Source: Rubrobacter taiwanensis (GTDB taxonomy: Bacteria > Actinomycetota > Rubrobacteria > Rubrobacterales > Rubrobacteraceae). Taken from it: a DNA stretch of 43,873 nt. Shown here piece by piece: positions 7,878-15,658 of the stretch. A program made the position numbers and the translations under genes. The notes beneath the pieces were generated by a model. That model was not told the DNA's origin and searched no databases. It saw only the letters and a list, made by a program, of their open reading frames with translations. Position 1 is the first letter of the stretch, and every line of letters starts with the position of its first letter. The stretch is from contig NZ_SKBU01000017.1 of NCBI RefSeq assembly GCF_004337705.1, positions 1 through 43,873 of the forward strand, given 5' to 3'.

Positions 7878-7905
7878 TTTACAAACTGGGAGCGTTTGTT
7901 AAAAT
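7878..7905 (+). promoter_or_regulatory. Promoter of initiator tRNA
   Basis: TTTACA (7878-7883), 16 bases, TAAAAT (7900-7905), 12 bases upstream of the tRNA 5' end. Confidence 0.7.
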
Positions 7906-7917
7906 CTGCTTCGGCGA

Positions 7918-7991
<74 letters not shown>

Positions 7992-7996
7992 CTACC

Positions 7997-8025
7997 GGCT
8001 CCGGTCTCCCGGAGCCTTTTCTTTT
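7997..8025 (+). terminator. Rho-independent terminator of the tRNA
   Basis: GGCTCCGG-tctc-CCGGAGCC stem of 8 bp followed by TTTTCTTTT, starting six bases after the tRNA. Confidence 0.9.
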
Positions 8026-8100
8026 CCCCCGCAGCGGTTTGTGCTTGTCGCAACGGAATCGCATGATATGCTCGGTTCATAGTTCGGACAGGCGGCATCC

Positions 8101-8421
8101 GTGAACGGCGCGTGCGATCACAACTATCCTGGCAGGCTCCTGATCGCGGACGACGGTATCCGCGCCCGCTGTACGAATTGCGGCACCATAGGTCCGGTTC
8201 GGCGCAGCGCCGAAGAGGCCCGGCGGGCGTTGCGGGACAGCGAGGGGGCGAACCGGTCTCCGCCGGCTTCTCCGTGCAACCACCGCGGGTTTTCGGTAGC
8301 TATAGAGCGCGTGGAAGGCGGACACCGGGCGCGCTGTCTGGGCTGCGGGGCCGTAGGCCCGGTGCGGGACCGGCCCGAAACCGCCTGGAACGCGCTGGTC
8401 TTCCGCCCGGGGCGCTACTAG
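8101..8421 (+). CDS. Tandem zinc-ribbon protein, function unknown
   Basis: The 106-residue product (GTG 8101) is an internal duplication. The first unit has CDH, then RARCTNCGTIGPVR followed by a short helix EEARRAL. The second has CNH, then RARCLGCGAVGPVR followed by ETAWNAL. Each unit thus carries CxH and CxxC, enough for one zinc ion, and both end in the same GPVR-helix. The units are about 40 residues long and joined by a serine/proline linker. No enzyme motif is seen; nucleic-acid or protein binding is likely for such a fold. A possible promoter (TTGTCG, 16 bases, TATGCT) lies upstream, so it is separate from the tRNA. Confidence 0.65.
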   Translation: MNGACDHNYPGRLLIADDGIRARCTNCGTIGPVRRSAEEARRALRDSEGANRSPPASPCNHRGFSVAIERVEGGHRARCLGCGAVGPVRDRPETAWNALVFRPGRY

Positions 8422-8443
8422 GGCGGGTGCTATCTTGGGCGGC

Positions 8444-9208
8444 ATGGTGCTTTTGCGGGTGAGCCTGGAGCGGGGAGGGTTCGGCGCTCTGCCGAACCTG
8501 ATCATTATCGGAGCCATGAAGTGCGGGACCACGGCGCTGCACCGCTACCTGGGCCTGCACCCGGAGGTTGCCATGTCGGAGCCCAAGGAGCTCAACTTCT
8601 TCTGCGGCCCGGAGCGTCCGGGCGGGAAGTGGCTTGAGGGAAACTGGCACCGGGGGCTGGAGTGGTACGCTGCGCAGTTCCGGCCCGCGCCGGTGCGGGG
8701 TGAGGCGTCGCCGGGGTACACCTCGCCGTCTTTTCCGGAGGCTGCGGAGAGGATGGCGCGGGTCGTGCCGGAGGCGCGGCTCGTATATGCCGTGCGCGAC
8801 CCCATCGAGCGCGCGGTCTCGCAGTATCTCCACCACCGCGTCGACGGCACGGAACGGCGGCCCGCAGAGGAAGCCCTGCCGGACCCGGAGAGCCAGTACC
8901 TCGACCGGAGCCGCTACTACGCGCGACTCGAACCTTACCTCGCCCGCTTTCCGCGCGAGCGGATCTTCATCTGCGCCCGGGAGGATCTCCTCACGAGGCG
9001 GCGGGAGACTCTGCGGGAGCTCTACCGCTTCGCGGGCGTGGACGATTCGTTCTGGACCCCCGAGCACGAGCGCCGCTGGAATGTTGCGCGCGGCTCGCCG
9101 GTGACCATCGGTGGCTCGTTGCTAAGACGCCTCGCCGCCGGACTCTCAGACGACGCCGACCGCTTCCGGGAGCTGGCCGGCAGGGAGTTTCCCGGCTGGC
9201 AGGTCTAG
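8444..9208 (+). CDS. PAPS-dependent sulfotransferase
   Basis: This protein of about 254 residues is a cytosolic sulfotransferase-fold enzyme that moves sulfate from PAPS to an acceptor hydroxyl or amine. The 5'-phosphosulfate loop is NLIIIGAMKCGTTALHRYL, and the 3'-phosphate site is YAVRDPIERAVSQY. These match the heparan-sulfate N-sulfotransferase-like group more than aryl sulfotransferases. The C-terminal DFPGW-type ending (REFPGWQV) is intact. The start is uncertain: ATG 8444 is used, while TTG 8435 or a nearby GTG are possible. An IS-like end begins at the stop codon. Confidence 0.85.
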   Translation: MVLLRVSLERGGFGALPNLIIIGAMKCGTTALHRYLGLHPEVAMSEPKELNFFCGPERPGGKWLEGNWHRGLEWYAAQFRPAPVRGEASPGYTSPSFPEAAERMARVVPEARLVYAVRDPIERAVSQYLHHRVDGTERRPAEEALPDPESQYLDRSRYYARLEPYLARFPRERIFICAREDLLTRRRETLRELYRFAGVDDSFWTPEHERRWNVARGSPVTIGGSLLRRLAAGLSDDADRFRELAGREFPGWQV

Positions 9209-9376
9209 AGCGTGTCTGAGGGGAGCCTGCATCCGTGTTATCCCATGGTGAGAGGAAACCGTGACTGCGGGAGAGAGCACCATGGCCAGAGGCGGAGAGA
9301 TAACCGACAGAGCCTGGCAACGGATCGAGCCGCTGTTGCCCGAATACGGCCGAAGCAGAAGATCGGGCACGCCCCC
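9209..9376 (+). mobile_element. IS5-like element remnant, 5' end only
   Basis: Directly after the sulfotransferase stop comes GAGCGTGTCTGAGGGGAGCC, which resembles an IS5-family terminal repeat. At 9282 an ATG opens MARGGEITDRAWQRIEPLLP, the typical beginning of an IS5-type transposase (DUF4096 segment). Similarity stops after EYGRSRRSG (about 9360), where a cyclase gene fragment takes over in another frame. The rest of the transposase is missing, so the element is dead. Confidence 0.6.
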
Positions 9377-9672
9377 TCGCCCGGCGACATCGTGTTGTTC
9401 CGCACGGGCGCCGACGAGCACTGGGGTACGGAGAAGTTCTTCGAGCGCGGGTGCGGTCTGGGGAGGGAGGCGGTGCTCTGCTGGTGGAGAAGGGCGTGCG
9501 GCTAATAGGAACCGACGCCTGGAGCCTGGACAGGCCCTACCCTCTGATCGGCGCGGAGTGGAGAAAGAGACGCGATCCCTCGCTGCTGTGGCCGGCGCAC
9601 TTTGCAGGCATAGAGCGCGAATATTGCCACATCGAGAAGATGGCCAACCTCGACAAGCTGCCCGAGGTAGGG
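9377..9672 (+). pseudogene. Frameshifted cyclase-family hydrolase fragment
   Basis: The C-terminal part of a putative cyclase (kynurenine formamidase-like, PF04199 family) is split between two frames. SPGDIVLFRTGADEHWGTE runs from 9377 to 9480 and LVEKGVRLIGTDAWSLD from 9481. One missing base after 9480 (TG where TGG is expected in AVLWLVEKG) explains the shift. Metal-site segments of the C-terminal domain (WPAHFAGIEREYCHIEKMANLD) are present, while the N-terminal half is lost to the IS5-like remnant. By chance the second frame runs on into the next gene. Confidence 0.7.
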
Positions 9673-9762
9673 GCCACGCGGGCGCACTCCACACGCGCAT
9701 CAGTTATCTCTCCCGGCGGCCGGGGTAGATACAGAAAGAAGACCGCAAGAGAGGAGATGGTA

Positions 9763-10503
9763 GTGTTCCATCCCAACGCCGCCGAGGGCGTTCACCGGAT
9801 CGAGGGCTCGTTCACTAATTGGTACCTCCTCGAGGAGGACGGCCGGCTCACCGTGGTCGACACCGGGGTGCCGACCTCCTGGTCGTCGCTGATCGAAGCT
9901 CTCGAGAACCTGGAGCGCACACTCTCGGATATCGAGGCCGTCGTGCTCACGCACGCCCACTTCGATCACCTCGGCTTCGCCGAGCGCGCCCGCGCGGAGC
10001 TCGGCGTGCCGGTCTGGGTGCACGAGAACGACGTACCGCTGACAAAGCAACCGCGCCAGTACGCTCACGAGCGGGCCCGCACCTACTACTTCGCCACCCA
10101 GCTGCGCGCGGCTCCGATGGTCGCCGCGTTTGTGCGCAACCGCGCGTGGTGGCCGAGGCCGATCAAGGAGGTCAGGCGCTATGGGGGTGGGAACCTGCCG
10201 GTGCCCGGCTCCCCGCGGGTCGTCTTTACGCCCGGGCACACCTTGGGCCACTGCTCGCTGTACCTGCCCGATCGGGACTGCCTCATCGCCGGGGACGCCA
10301 TTGTGACCCTCGACCCCTACACCGCGAGGACCGGTCCGCGGATCGTCGCCCGGGCGGCGACGGCAGACAGCGAGCGGGCGCTGGCTTCGCTTGAGGCGCT
10401 CGCCGAGACCGGTGCAGGGACGGTGCTCGTGGGTCACGGCGAACCCTGGACCGCGGGCATCGAGCAGGCGGTAGAGGAGGCGCGCAGGGCGGGCGTTTCC
10501 TGA
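9763..10503 (+). CDS. Metallo-beta-lactamase-fold hydrolase
   Basis: The product of about 246 residues has the full metallo-beta-lactamase zinc site: THAHFDHLG (HxHxDH), a third histidine in FTPGHTLGH, aspartate in LIAGDAIV, and a last histidine in LVGHGEPW. Such proteins hydrolyse esters, thioesters or lactones; the substrate is not readable. Start GTG 9763 has GAGGAG six bases upstream; the ATG at 9757 lies too close to that site. The frame is open further upstream only because a cyclase fragment happens to be in phase. Confidence 0.85.
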   Translation: MFHPNAAEGVHRIEGSFTNWYLLEEDGRLTVVDTGVPTSWSSLIEALENLERTLSDIEAVVLTHAHFDHLGFAERARAELGVPVWVHENDVPLTKQPRQYAHERARTYYFATQLRAAPMVAAFVRNRAWWPRPIKEVRRYGGGNLPVPGSPRVVFTPGHTLGHCSLYLPDRDCLIAGDAIVTLDPYTARTGPRIVARAATADSERALASLEALAETGAGTVLVGHGEPWTAGIEQAVEEARRAGVS

Positions 10504-10584
10504 CCGCCGCCTCTCCACAGGAAGCCTCGCTCAAGCGCGCTTCCCTGCGCCGCAGCGAATTCTTACGCGAGGAGGTCCTCAGTG

Positions 10585-10755
10585 CCGTCTGCCGGCTCAG
10601 TTACCGCAGCTTCTGCCGGAACTCCTGCTCGTACAGAGGGCGCGATCGTAGCCCACCTTGCCGGCGCTGTTCGTCATGAAGCCGGGCAGCGGATCGACGT
10701 AGACCACGTGCAGCTCCGAGCCGGTGCCGCCGGCCACTTCAGCCGCCATCCGGGG
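10585..10755 (-). pseudogene. Universal stress protein (UspA) fragment
   Basis: On the minus strand a short frame reads AAEVAGGTGSELHVVYVDPLP then GFMTNSAGKVGYDRAL. This matches the beta-2/loop region of UspA proteins, where a helix ends and the ELHVVYV strand begins. After RAL a two-base shift is needed to continue as YEQEFRQKLR. Neither the N-terminal strand nor the C-terminal G-x2-G-x9-GS nucleotide motif is found. It fills most of the gap between the MBL-fold gene and the amino-acid dehydrogenase gene; nothing else is supported there. Confidence 0.5.
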
Positions 10756-10848
10756 GAGGCGAGTCCGCGCGCACGACCGTCTCCCCGGATTGCGCGGCCG
10801 GGGCTTCTGCTGAATTCACTGCCCCTGGCGCCCTCGTTACCGAAGGTG

Positions 10849-12105
10849 TCAGCGGAGGGGATGGAACGGGGTGAGCTCGGCGGGGGCGCGGCCGGTCGCG
10901 ACCGTCTCGGCGAGCAGCTCTCCGGTGAGCGGACCGAGGGCGATGCCCCACATGCCGTGTCCGCCCGCTACGAAGACGCGCGGGGAGGCCGTCGGGCCGA
11001 TGAGGGGCAGCCCGTCGGCAGTGCAGGGCCGGGATCCCACCCACTCCTCGGTGCGCTCCTCAAGGGCGATGCCGCGCAAGAGCGGGCGGACGGCGGCGAC
11101 GATCGCGGCGATGCGGCGCGGGTCGAGCGGTTCCTCCGGAGCCCGGAACTCCATCATACCTGCGATCCTCAGCCGGTCGCCGAGCGGCGTGCAGGCCACA
11201 CGCTGGGCCGGGAAGTAGAGGGGCCCGGACGGCATGTGCTCGACCGGCACGCTGAAGCTGTAGCCGCGACCAGCCTGCACGACGGCGCGGACGCCGAAAC
11301 GGCGGGCGAGCCAGTTCAACCACGCGCCGTTCGCCAGCACCACGGCGTCGAAGCCCAGCACCTCGCCGCTCGCCGCCTCCACGGCCACCCTCGCGCCCTC
11401 GTCGCGGACCTCGCGCACGCTTATCCCCTCGCGGAGGTCGCCCCCGCGGGTGCGGACGGCTCCGGCGAGCGCCCACAGGTACCGACCCGGGTTGATGAAG
11501 CGCTGGCCGTGGATCCGGACGGCGGCCCCGACTTTCTCGGAGAGCGCCGGTTCCAGCTCGCGAGCCTCGGCTCCGGTTAGCGCCTCGTACTCTACCCTCT
11601 GTCCCGCGGCCTCGACGTGGCGAAGCTCCTCTAGCAGAACCTTCTGATCCTCGGCGGAGACGTGGCAGGCCAGGAACGGCTCCGCCTCGCGCACCGGCTC
11701 GTCAACACCTCCGGCGGCGAGCGCGTCGAAGGCGCCGAGGGCTCGCCGGTTCACCGGCGCGTAGGCACTCATGGCCACCCGCCAGTTACGCTCGGTACAG
11801 TGGCGGGCGAACCCGAGGAGGAACCGCAAGAGCCGCGCGTCGGCGCGCGGGGGGATGTAGACGGGGGAGGCGGGGTTCAACGCCGCCCGGACGCCGTACC
11901 GGAGTACCGCAGGCTCGGGGAGCGGCGTGGTAAGGGCGGGGGAAATCCAGCCCGCGTTGCCCCACGACGATCCCGCAGCCACCCGCTCCCTCTCCAGAAC
12001 CGTGACGCGCACCCCGCGCTCCTGCAAGAACCAGGCGGTGGCCAGACCGGGCATCCCGGCGCCCACGACCGCGACGTGCCCGGGCCGCGAAACAGGGGCC
12101 GCCAT
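10849..12105 (-). CDS. FAD-dependent D-amino-acid dehydrogenase-like oxidoreductase
   Basis: This 418-residue DAO-fold flavoenzyme resembles DadA, which oxidises D-amino acids to keto acids and passes electrons to quinones. The FAD fold begins HVAVVGAGMPGLATAWFLQERG (first 35 residues), followed by GSSWGNAGWISP, the DadA-type motif. The C-terminal FAD contact is GGHGMWGIALGP. ATG 12105 has GGAGGCG upstream with good spacing. A GC-rich stretch of 280 bases precedes it. Substrate specificity is inferred only from family resemblance; glycine oxidase or a related amine dehydrogenase is possible. Confidence 0.85.
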   Translation of the reverse strand: MAAPVSRPGHVAVVGAGMPGLATAWFLQERGVRVTVLERERVAAGSSWGNAGWISPALTTPLPEPAVLRYGVRAALNPASPVYIPPRADARLLRFLLGFARHCTERNWRVAMSAYAPVNRRALGAFDALAAGGVDEPVREAEPFLACHVSAEDQKVLLEELRHVEAAGQRVEYEALTGAEARELEPALSEKVGAAVRIHGQRFINPGRYLWALAGAVRTRGGDLREGISVREVRDEGARVAVEAASGEVLGFDAVVLANGAWLNWLARRFGVRAVVQAGRGYSFSVPVEHMPSGPLYFPAQRVACTPLGDRLRIAGMMEFRAPEEPLDPRRIAAIVAAVRPLLRGIALEERTEEWVGSRPCTADGLPLIGPTASPRVFVAGGHGMWGIALGPLTGELLAETVATGRAPAELTPFHPLR

Positions 12106-12348
12106 CAGAGCCCGCCTCCGAAACCCCGCACCGCCGTCCCTCCGATCCTTCCGCGCCGGCCCCGCGCTCCCGCCCTCCGACCGCGGGCTCGCGCCTCGGA
12201 AGCGAGCCCCGGGACACCGCTAAACAGAAAAGCCATCTAACCCTCTCTCCCCTTTCGACATTGGATAATCGTCCACACGCGTCTCTGCCAGCACGCCGCA
12301 GCTCCCGGAGGCTCTCCGGCAGTCCTGCCCTCTCGACGAACGCAGCCC

Positions 12349-12390
12349 TTGACACCGGCGGACTCGATAATAACATACATACAGTATGAA
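12349..12390 (+). promoter_or_regulatory. Promoter/operator P1 of the sigma-factor operon
   Basis: TTGACA (12349-12354), 16 bases, TAACAT (12371-12376), nine bases, ATG (12386). An inverted repeat CATAC-N5-GTATG (12374-12388) covers the -10 and the start codon. The same layout and nearly the same bases recur at 17211 and 18560, the last in front of a TetR gene. A repressor bound here would block both RNA polymerase and the transcription start. Confidence 0.85.
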
Positions 12391-12913
12391 TATCTATGAA
12401 GGAGTCTGCATGGCTGCAGGGTCGATCGAGGGACGCGATGGAGGCTTCGCGGGGCGTGACGAGGGCAAGGTTTCGGCGGGGCATCCGGTGCTGGTGCACC
12501 ACGTGGTGGCCAGGCACGGCGACGAAGGGCTGGAGGTGCTACGCGTACCCATGGGGGCCAGGGGAGAGGCGCTACCCGTGTTCTCGGCCGGCTGGGCGGC
12601 CCGCGGGTACCTGTTTGCCGAGGCGCCGGGCGGGGGCTGGTATGCGAGGGCGTGTACTCCTGACGAGTTGATCTCCTTGCTCGCCGGGCCGGGAGCTGAC
12701 GTCGGGTGGGTGGCGCTCGATCCCAGGCCCGGCCGCAGCGGGGTCGAGGCGCCGAACGTGATGCCGCGGGAGAACTTCGTGGACTACCTCCTCAGTTCGC
12801 GCGCCGTTGCTTTGCTCCGGCGCAGCGACTCCGGGATCATCGGGGCGACGCTGCGCGGAGATGATTCGACAGGTCGGCGGCGTCGTGCGAGCGGCGACGC
12901 CCAAAGGAGGTGA
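12386..12913 (+). CDS. Hypothetical protein, first gene of the TetR-controlled sigma operon
   Basis: The product is 175 residues if translation begins at the promoter-proximal ATG 12386 (MNIYEGVC, leaderless), or 167 from the in-frame ATG 12410, which has AAGGAG six bases upstream. Both starts look usable. The family is not recognised. The middle part is globular (LPVFSAGWAARGYLFAEAPG, then CTPDELISLLAG and VGWVALDPRPG), and the C-terminus is basic (GRRRRASGDAQRR). The LPVFS-then-DELISLL pattern faintly recalls SseB-type domains, but this is weak. The next gene's ribosome-binding site overlaps its 3' end. Confidence 0.65.
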   Translation: MNIYEGVCMAAGSIEGRDGGFAGRDEGKVSAGHPVLVHHVVARHGDEGLEVLRVPMGARGEALPVFSAGWAARGYLFAEAPGGGWYARACTPDELISLLAGPGADVGWVALDPRPGRSGVEAPNVMPRENFVDYLLSSRAVALLRRSDSGIIGATLRGDDSTGRRRRASGDAQRR

Positions 12914-12918
12914 CCGTG

Positions 12919-13137
12919 ATGTGGAACAAGCTGTTCGGCAGTGGCGAGGAGTTGCCGCGCGCGAAGGTTGACGCCATCGTGCGGGTTATCGACCGCTACC
13001 TCTCGGAGGAGGCCGCGCAGCGCGGGCTCCAGAGCGAGAAGCAGACCATGCACCCCAGGGATCTGCCGCCCGACAAGCGCCGGGCCCTCATAGAGGAGGT
13101 CTTCGCCATCCTCGGGGAGACCGGAAAGAAGAAGTAG
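12919..13137 (+). CDS. Small helical protein, function unknown
   Basis: The 72-residue product starts at ATG 12919, eight bases after AAAGGAGG, a site lying in the end of the preceding gene. Alternative GTG codons at 12910 and 12916 are in frame. The sequence is charged and helical (RAKVDAIVRVIDRYLSEEAAQ, then PPDKRRALIEEVFAILGE) with a lysine tail. No known domain is recognised. Its tight coupling to the first gene places it in the P1 operon. Confidence 0.6.
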   Translation: MWNKLFGSGEELPRAKVDAIVRVIDRYLSEEAAQRGLQSEKQTMHPRDLPPDKRRALIEEVFAILGETGKKK

Positions 13138-13247
13138 GCCCCGCGACGGTCGGTAGGCGCGGGCGTAGAGGCACTGCGGCGGTGCCACGGCCCGGGCCGT
13201 TCGGGGGAGCCACCCTTCGCGGCTATATGAACGGAGGTGTTAGCTAC

Positions 13248-13730
13248 ATGCACGACGGTAAGGCCGGGGGTCCCAAAGGCAGCGGCGAGCCGCGCAAGCC
13301 GGTGCGGGCGTTCGACACCATGGCCGCGCTCGACCGGCTCAAGAGCGAGAAGACCTACGAGGACCACGGTCGCAGCATCCTCATACTTGCCAACGAGCCC
13401 TCCCTGAAGCTGGCGCTCACCGCCATCGCCGCCGGCCGGCGCACGGGCGAAAGAAGAGTGGCCGGCGCCTCCACCGTCCAGGTGCTGGAGGGCGAGGTGC
13501 GGTTCAGGGTGGAAGAGGAGCGGCACGAGCTCTCCGCCGGGGGGACGCTCGTCCTGCGGGGCAACGTATCCTACGACGCGGAGGCCTTGAGCGACGCCGC
13601 CTTCCTGCACACCCTCGTGCAGCCGCTCGAGCAGGGACGAGGTTTCCCACAGCCGGTGCATCCGACCGAGCCGGCGGAGGGACGGGCGGACCTGGACCTG
13701 CCGGGGGCCGATCGTGCCTCGGAGCGATGA
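13248..13730 (+). CDS. Cupin-like small protein
   Basis: From ATG 13248 (GGAGGTG upstream) the product is 160 residues. The central segment, STVQVLEGEVRFRVEEERHEL then SAGGTLVLRGNVSYDAEALSD, has the paired beta-strand motifs of a single-domain cupin. The histidine-rich metal motif HxH is not seen, so metal binding is doubtful. N- and C-terminal tails are proline-rich and polar. It sits 110 bases after the previous gene, with no terminator or promoter visible between. Confidence 0.6.
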   Translation: MHDGKAGGPKGSGEPRKPVRAFDTMAALDRLKSEKTYEDHGRSILILANEPSLKLALTAIAAGRRTGERRVAGASTVQVLEGEVRFRVEEERHELSAGGTLVLRGNVSYDAEALSDAAFLHTLVQPLEQGRGFPQPVHPTEPAEGRADLDLPGADRASER

Positions 13731-13792
13731 ATCCCGCGCCGGTCTGCCGGAGACCGGTGGTTAGCAGGCGGCTAGAGGAAGGAGCACGATCA

Positions 13793-14065
13793 GTGGAGTC
13801 ACGCGGAGGAGAGACGCGCGAACGGAGGGTGCCGGCCACCCTCGAAGGGGCCTACGAGCTGCGCGACGCGGCGAGGACGTCCGGGGAACGGGACTTCTAC
13901 CAGGAGCACGTCTACCGCCTGAGGGCCAGGGAGTACCGTTCGCGAGGCATCAGGACCAGGAAGTCCGCGCTCAGGAGGGAGCGCAGCAGGGCCGAGGCCC
14001 TGCGGGCGGATGGCGCGGGCAGGCGCCGCTTCTGGTGGAGGCGCGCGCTCGGGGAGCGGAAATGA
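13793..14065 (+). CDS. Small arginine-rich protein, function unknown
   Basis: A 90-residue frame begins at GTG 13793 behind GAAGGAG. An in-frame ATG at 13727 would overlap the cupin stop (ATGA) and give 112 residues, so either is possible. The sequence is highly charged and basic ([22 protein letters not shown]) and predicted helical, with a tryptophan-containing end ([12 protein letters not shown]). No family is recognised. Its stop overlaps the sigma-factor start by four bases, suggesting translational coupling. Confidence 0.5.
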   Translation: MESRGGETRERRVPATLEGAYELRDAARTSGERDFYQEHVYRLRAREYRSRGIRTRKSALRRERSRAEALRADGAGRRRFWWRRALGERK

Positions 14066-15111
14066 GAGACGGGGTTCCCGCGCATCGGATGCGCCGCGCG
14101 GGGGCGACACGGTGCCTTCTTGACGTTACGGCGGACACGGAGGTGAGTGGTGCCGGCCCCGGTGGGGCCGAGCGGCTGACGGTTCGGGGATCTGGAGAGG
14201 CGGCGCCCGCGGTCCGCGCGGGCACCTCTTCTGGCAGGCTGGAGCACGAGACCCCGGGACTGGTGGCCGGATACCTGGAGCGCATAGGCAGACGGGGGCT
14301 GCTGACGCGCGGCGGGGAAATCGCGCTCTCCCGGCGTCTCAGGCGGGGGGACAAGCGAGCCCGCAGGGAGCTTATCGAGAGGAACCTGAGGCTCGTGGTG
14401 AGCATCGCCAAGAGGTACCGGGGGATGGGCCTGCCGTTTGAGGATCTCATCCAGGAGGGCAACATCGGGCTCATGCGAGCTGCGGAGAAGTTCGACCCCG
14501 AGAAGGGCTACCGGTTCTCCACCTACGCCACCTGGTGGATCCGGCAGGCCGTGGGCAGGGCCTTGCACGATAAGGGCCGACAGATAAGGCTTCCGGTACA
14601 CGCGGGGGAGAGGGTAAGGAAGGTCAGGCGCGCCGTAAGCGAGCTCTGGGTCGAGCTGGGGCGGGAGCCGACCGACGAGGAGGTCGCCGGGCGGCTGGGC
14701 TGGACCGCCGAGAAGGTGCGGGAGGCGAAGGGAATCCTCCCGGACGCCACGAGCCTGGACAGGCCGGCCTCGGACGAAGAGGAGGCCTCACGCCTCGGGG
14801 ACTTCGTCGTCGACGAGACGGCTTCCGGCGTTCCGGATACCGTCATAAGCGAGATGGAGGAGGAGCGGCTAAAGGCGGCCGTAGAGCGCCTGCCGGAGAA
14901 GGCGCGTTACGTGCTGGTGAGGCGCTACGGCCTCGATCGCCGGGACCCGCCCACGCTGGCCGAGCTTGCGTCTGAGCTGGGCGTTTCGCGGGAGCGGGTA
15001 AGGCAGCTCCAGAACGAGGCGGAGCAACTCCTCAGATCCGGGTCCAAGCGGGTTCCGCGCCGCGCAGCGGAGCGGGACTCCCTCGACAATGAGGAGGGAG
15101 TTTCGGCGTGA
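14062..15111 (+). CDS. Sigma-70 family RNA polymerase sigma factor (group 2-like)
   Basis: The 349-residue product contains conserved sigma regions: 1.2 ([14 protein letters not shown], about 63-76), 2 ([50 protein letters not shown], about 107-170), 3 ([19 protein letters not shown]), and 4 ([15 protein letters not shown] with the recognition helix [17 protein letters not shown]). The N-terminal acidic domain of the primary sigma is short or missing, so this is probably an alternative, group 2 factor close to the housekeeping type. ATG 14062 overlaps the preceding stop. It lies in the operon driven by P1, so its level probably depends on the TetR protein encoded at 18597. Confidence 0.9.
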   Translation: MRDGVPAHRMRRAGATRCLLDVTADTEVSGAGPGGAERLTVRGSGEAAPAVRAGTSSGRLEHETPGLVAGYLERIGRRGLLTRGGEIALSRRLRRGDKRARRELIERNLRLVVSIAKRYRGMGLPFEDLIQEGNIGLMRAAEKFDPEKGYRFSTYATWWIRQAVGRALHDKGRQIRLPVHAGERVRKVRRAVSELWVELGREPTDEEVAGRLGWTAEKVREAKGILPDATSLDRPASDEEEASRLGDFVVDETASGVPDTVISEMEEERLKAAVERLPEKARYVLVRRYGLDRRDPPTLAELASELGVSRERVRQLQNEAEQLLRSGSKRVPRRAAERDSLDNEEGVSA

Positions 15112-15132
15112 ACGAGGGCAGGAGAAAAAAGC

Positions 15133-15498
15133 GTGACGCTGCGCGTGAAGAGGGTGTACGAGGAGCCAGGGCCGGATGACGGGCAGCGCATCCTCGTGGA
15201 TAGGATCTGGTCGCGGGGGCTCTCCAGGGAGGAGGCCCGGATCGAATCGTGGAGGAAGGACCTGGCCCCCAGCACCGAGCTCCGGAAGTGGTTCGGCCAC
15301 GACCCCGAGCGCTGGGAGGGGTTCCTGAAGCGATACCGGACCGAACTCGAAGGGACGGGGAAGATGGAGGAGCTGCGCGAGCTCGGGGAGCGCGCCGCGG
15401 AGGAGAACGTCACCCTGCTCTTCGGCGCGAAAGACATCGAGCACAACAACGCCCGGGCGCTGGCGGCCTTCGTCCGAGAGCTCGTCGGAGAGGCTTGA
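15133..15498 (+). CDS. DUF488 family protein
   Basis: The 121-residue product starts at GTG 15133 after AGGAG, 22 bases beyond the sigma-factor stop. The opening LRVKRVYEEPGPDDGQRILVD then RIWSRGLSREEARIESWRKDLAPS, and the later LLFGAKDIEHNNARALAAFV, are signatures of DUF488 proteins, small cytosolic proteins of undetermined function. It is the last gene of the P1 operon; a new promoter follows. Confidence 0.85.
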   Translation: MTLRVKRVYEEPGPDDGQRILVDRIWSRGLSREEARIESWRKDLAPSTELRKWFGHDPERWEGFLKRYRTELEGTGKMEELRELGERAAEENVTLLFGAKDIEHNNARALAAFVRELVGEA

Positions 15499-15579
15499 TG
15501 CGCCGGTCTCCGGGGGGCTTCCCGATACAAGCCCTTAGCCTACTCGGTGGGCAAGGATCGGCGCGAACCTCGGTCTGGC

Positions 15580-15608
15580 GTGACGGTTTGGGAGCTTCGC
15601 TATATATA
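15580..15608 (+). promoter_or_regulatory. Probable promoter of the FUSC-family transporter gene
   Basis: GTGACG (15580-15585), 17 bases, TATATA (15603-15608). The -10 lies in the perfect palindrome CTATATATAG. About 50 bases separate it from the GTG start, and the site does not match the TetR operator. Confidence 0.45.
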
Positions 15609-15658
15609 GTGAACGGGCAGCCTTTACGGAACGAGTAAGGTCGCCCAAACGGAGGAGC

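Noticed and set aside
9451-10503. A 350-residue cyclase-MBL fusion protein
   Set aside because: The front part is a frameshifted cyclase fragment in phase by chance; the MBL gene has its own start and ribosome-binding site at 9763.
12105-12236. 43-residue glycine/arginine-rich ORF coupled to the amino-acid dehydrogenase gene
   Set aside because: Its stop overlaps the next start, which is suggestive, but the composition matches random translation of very GC-rich DNA.
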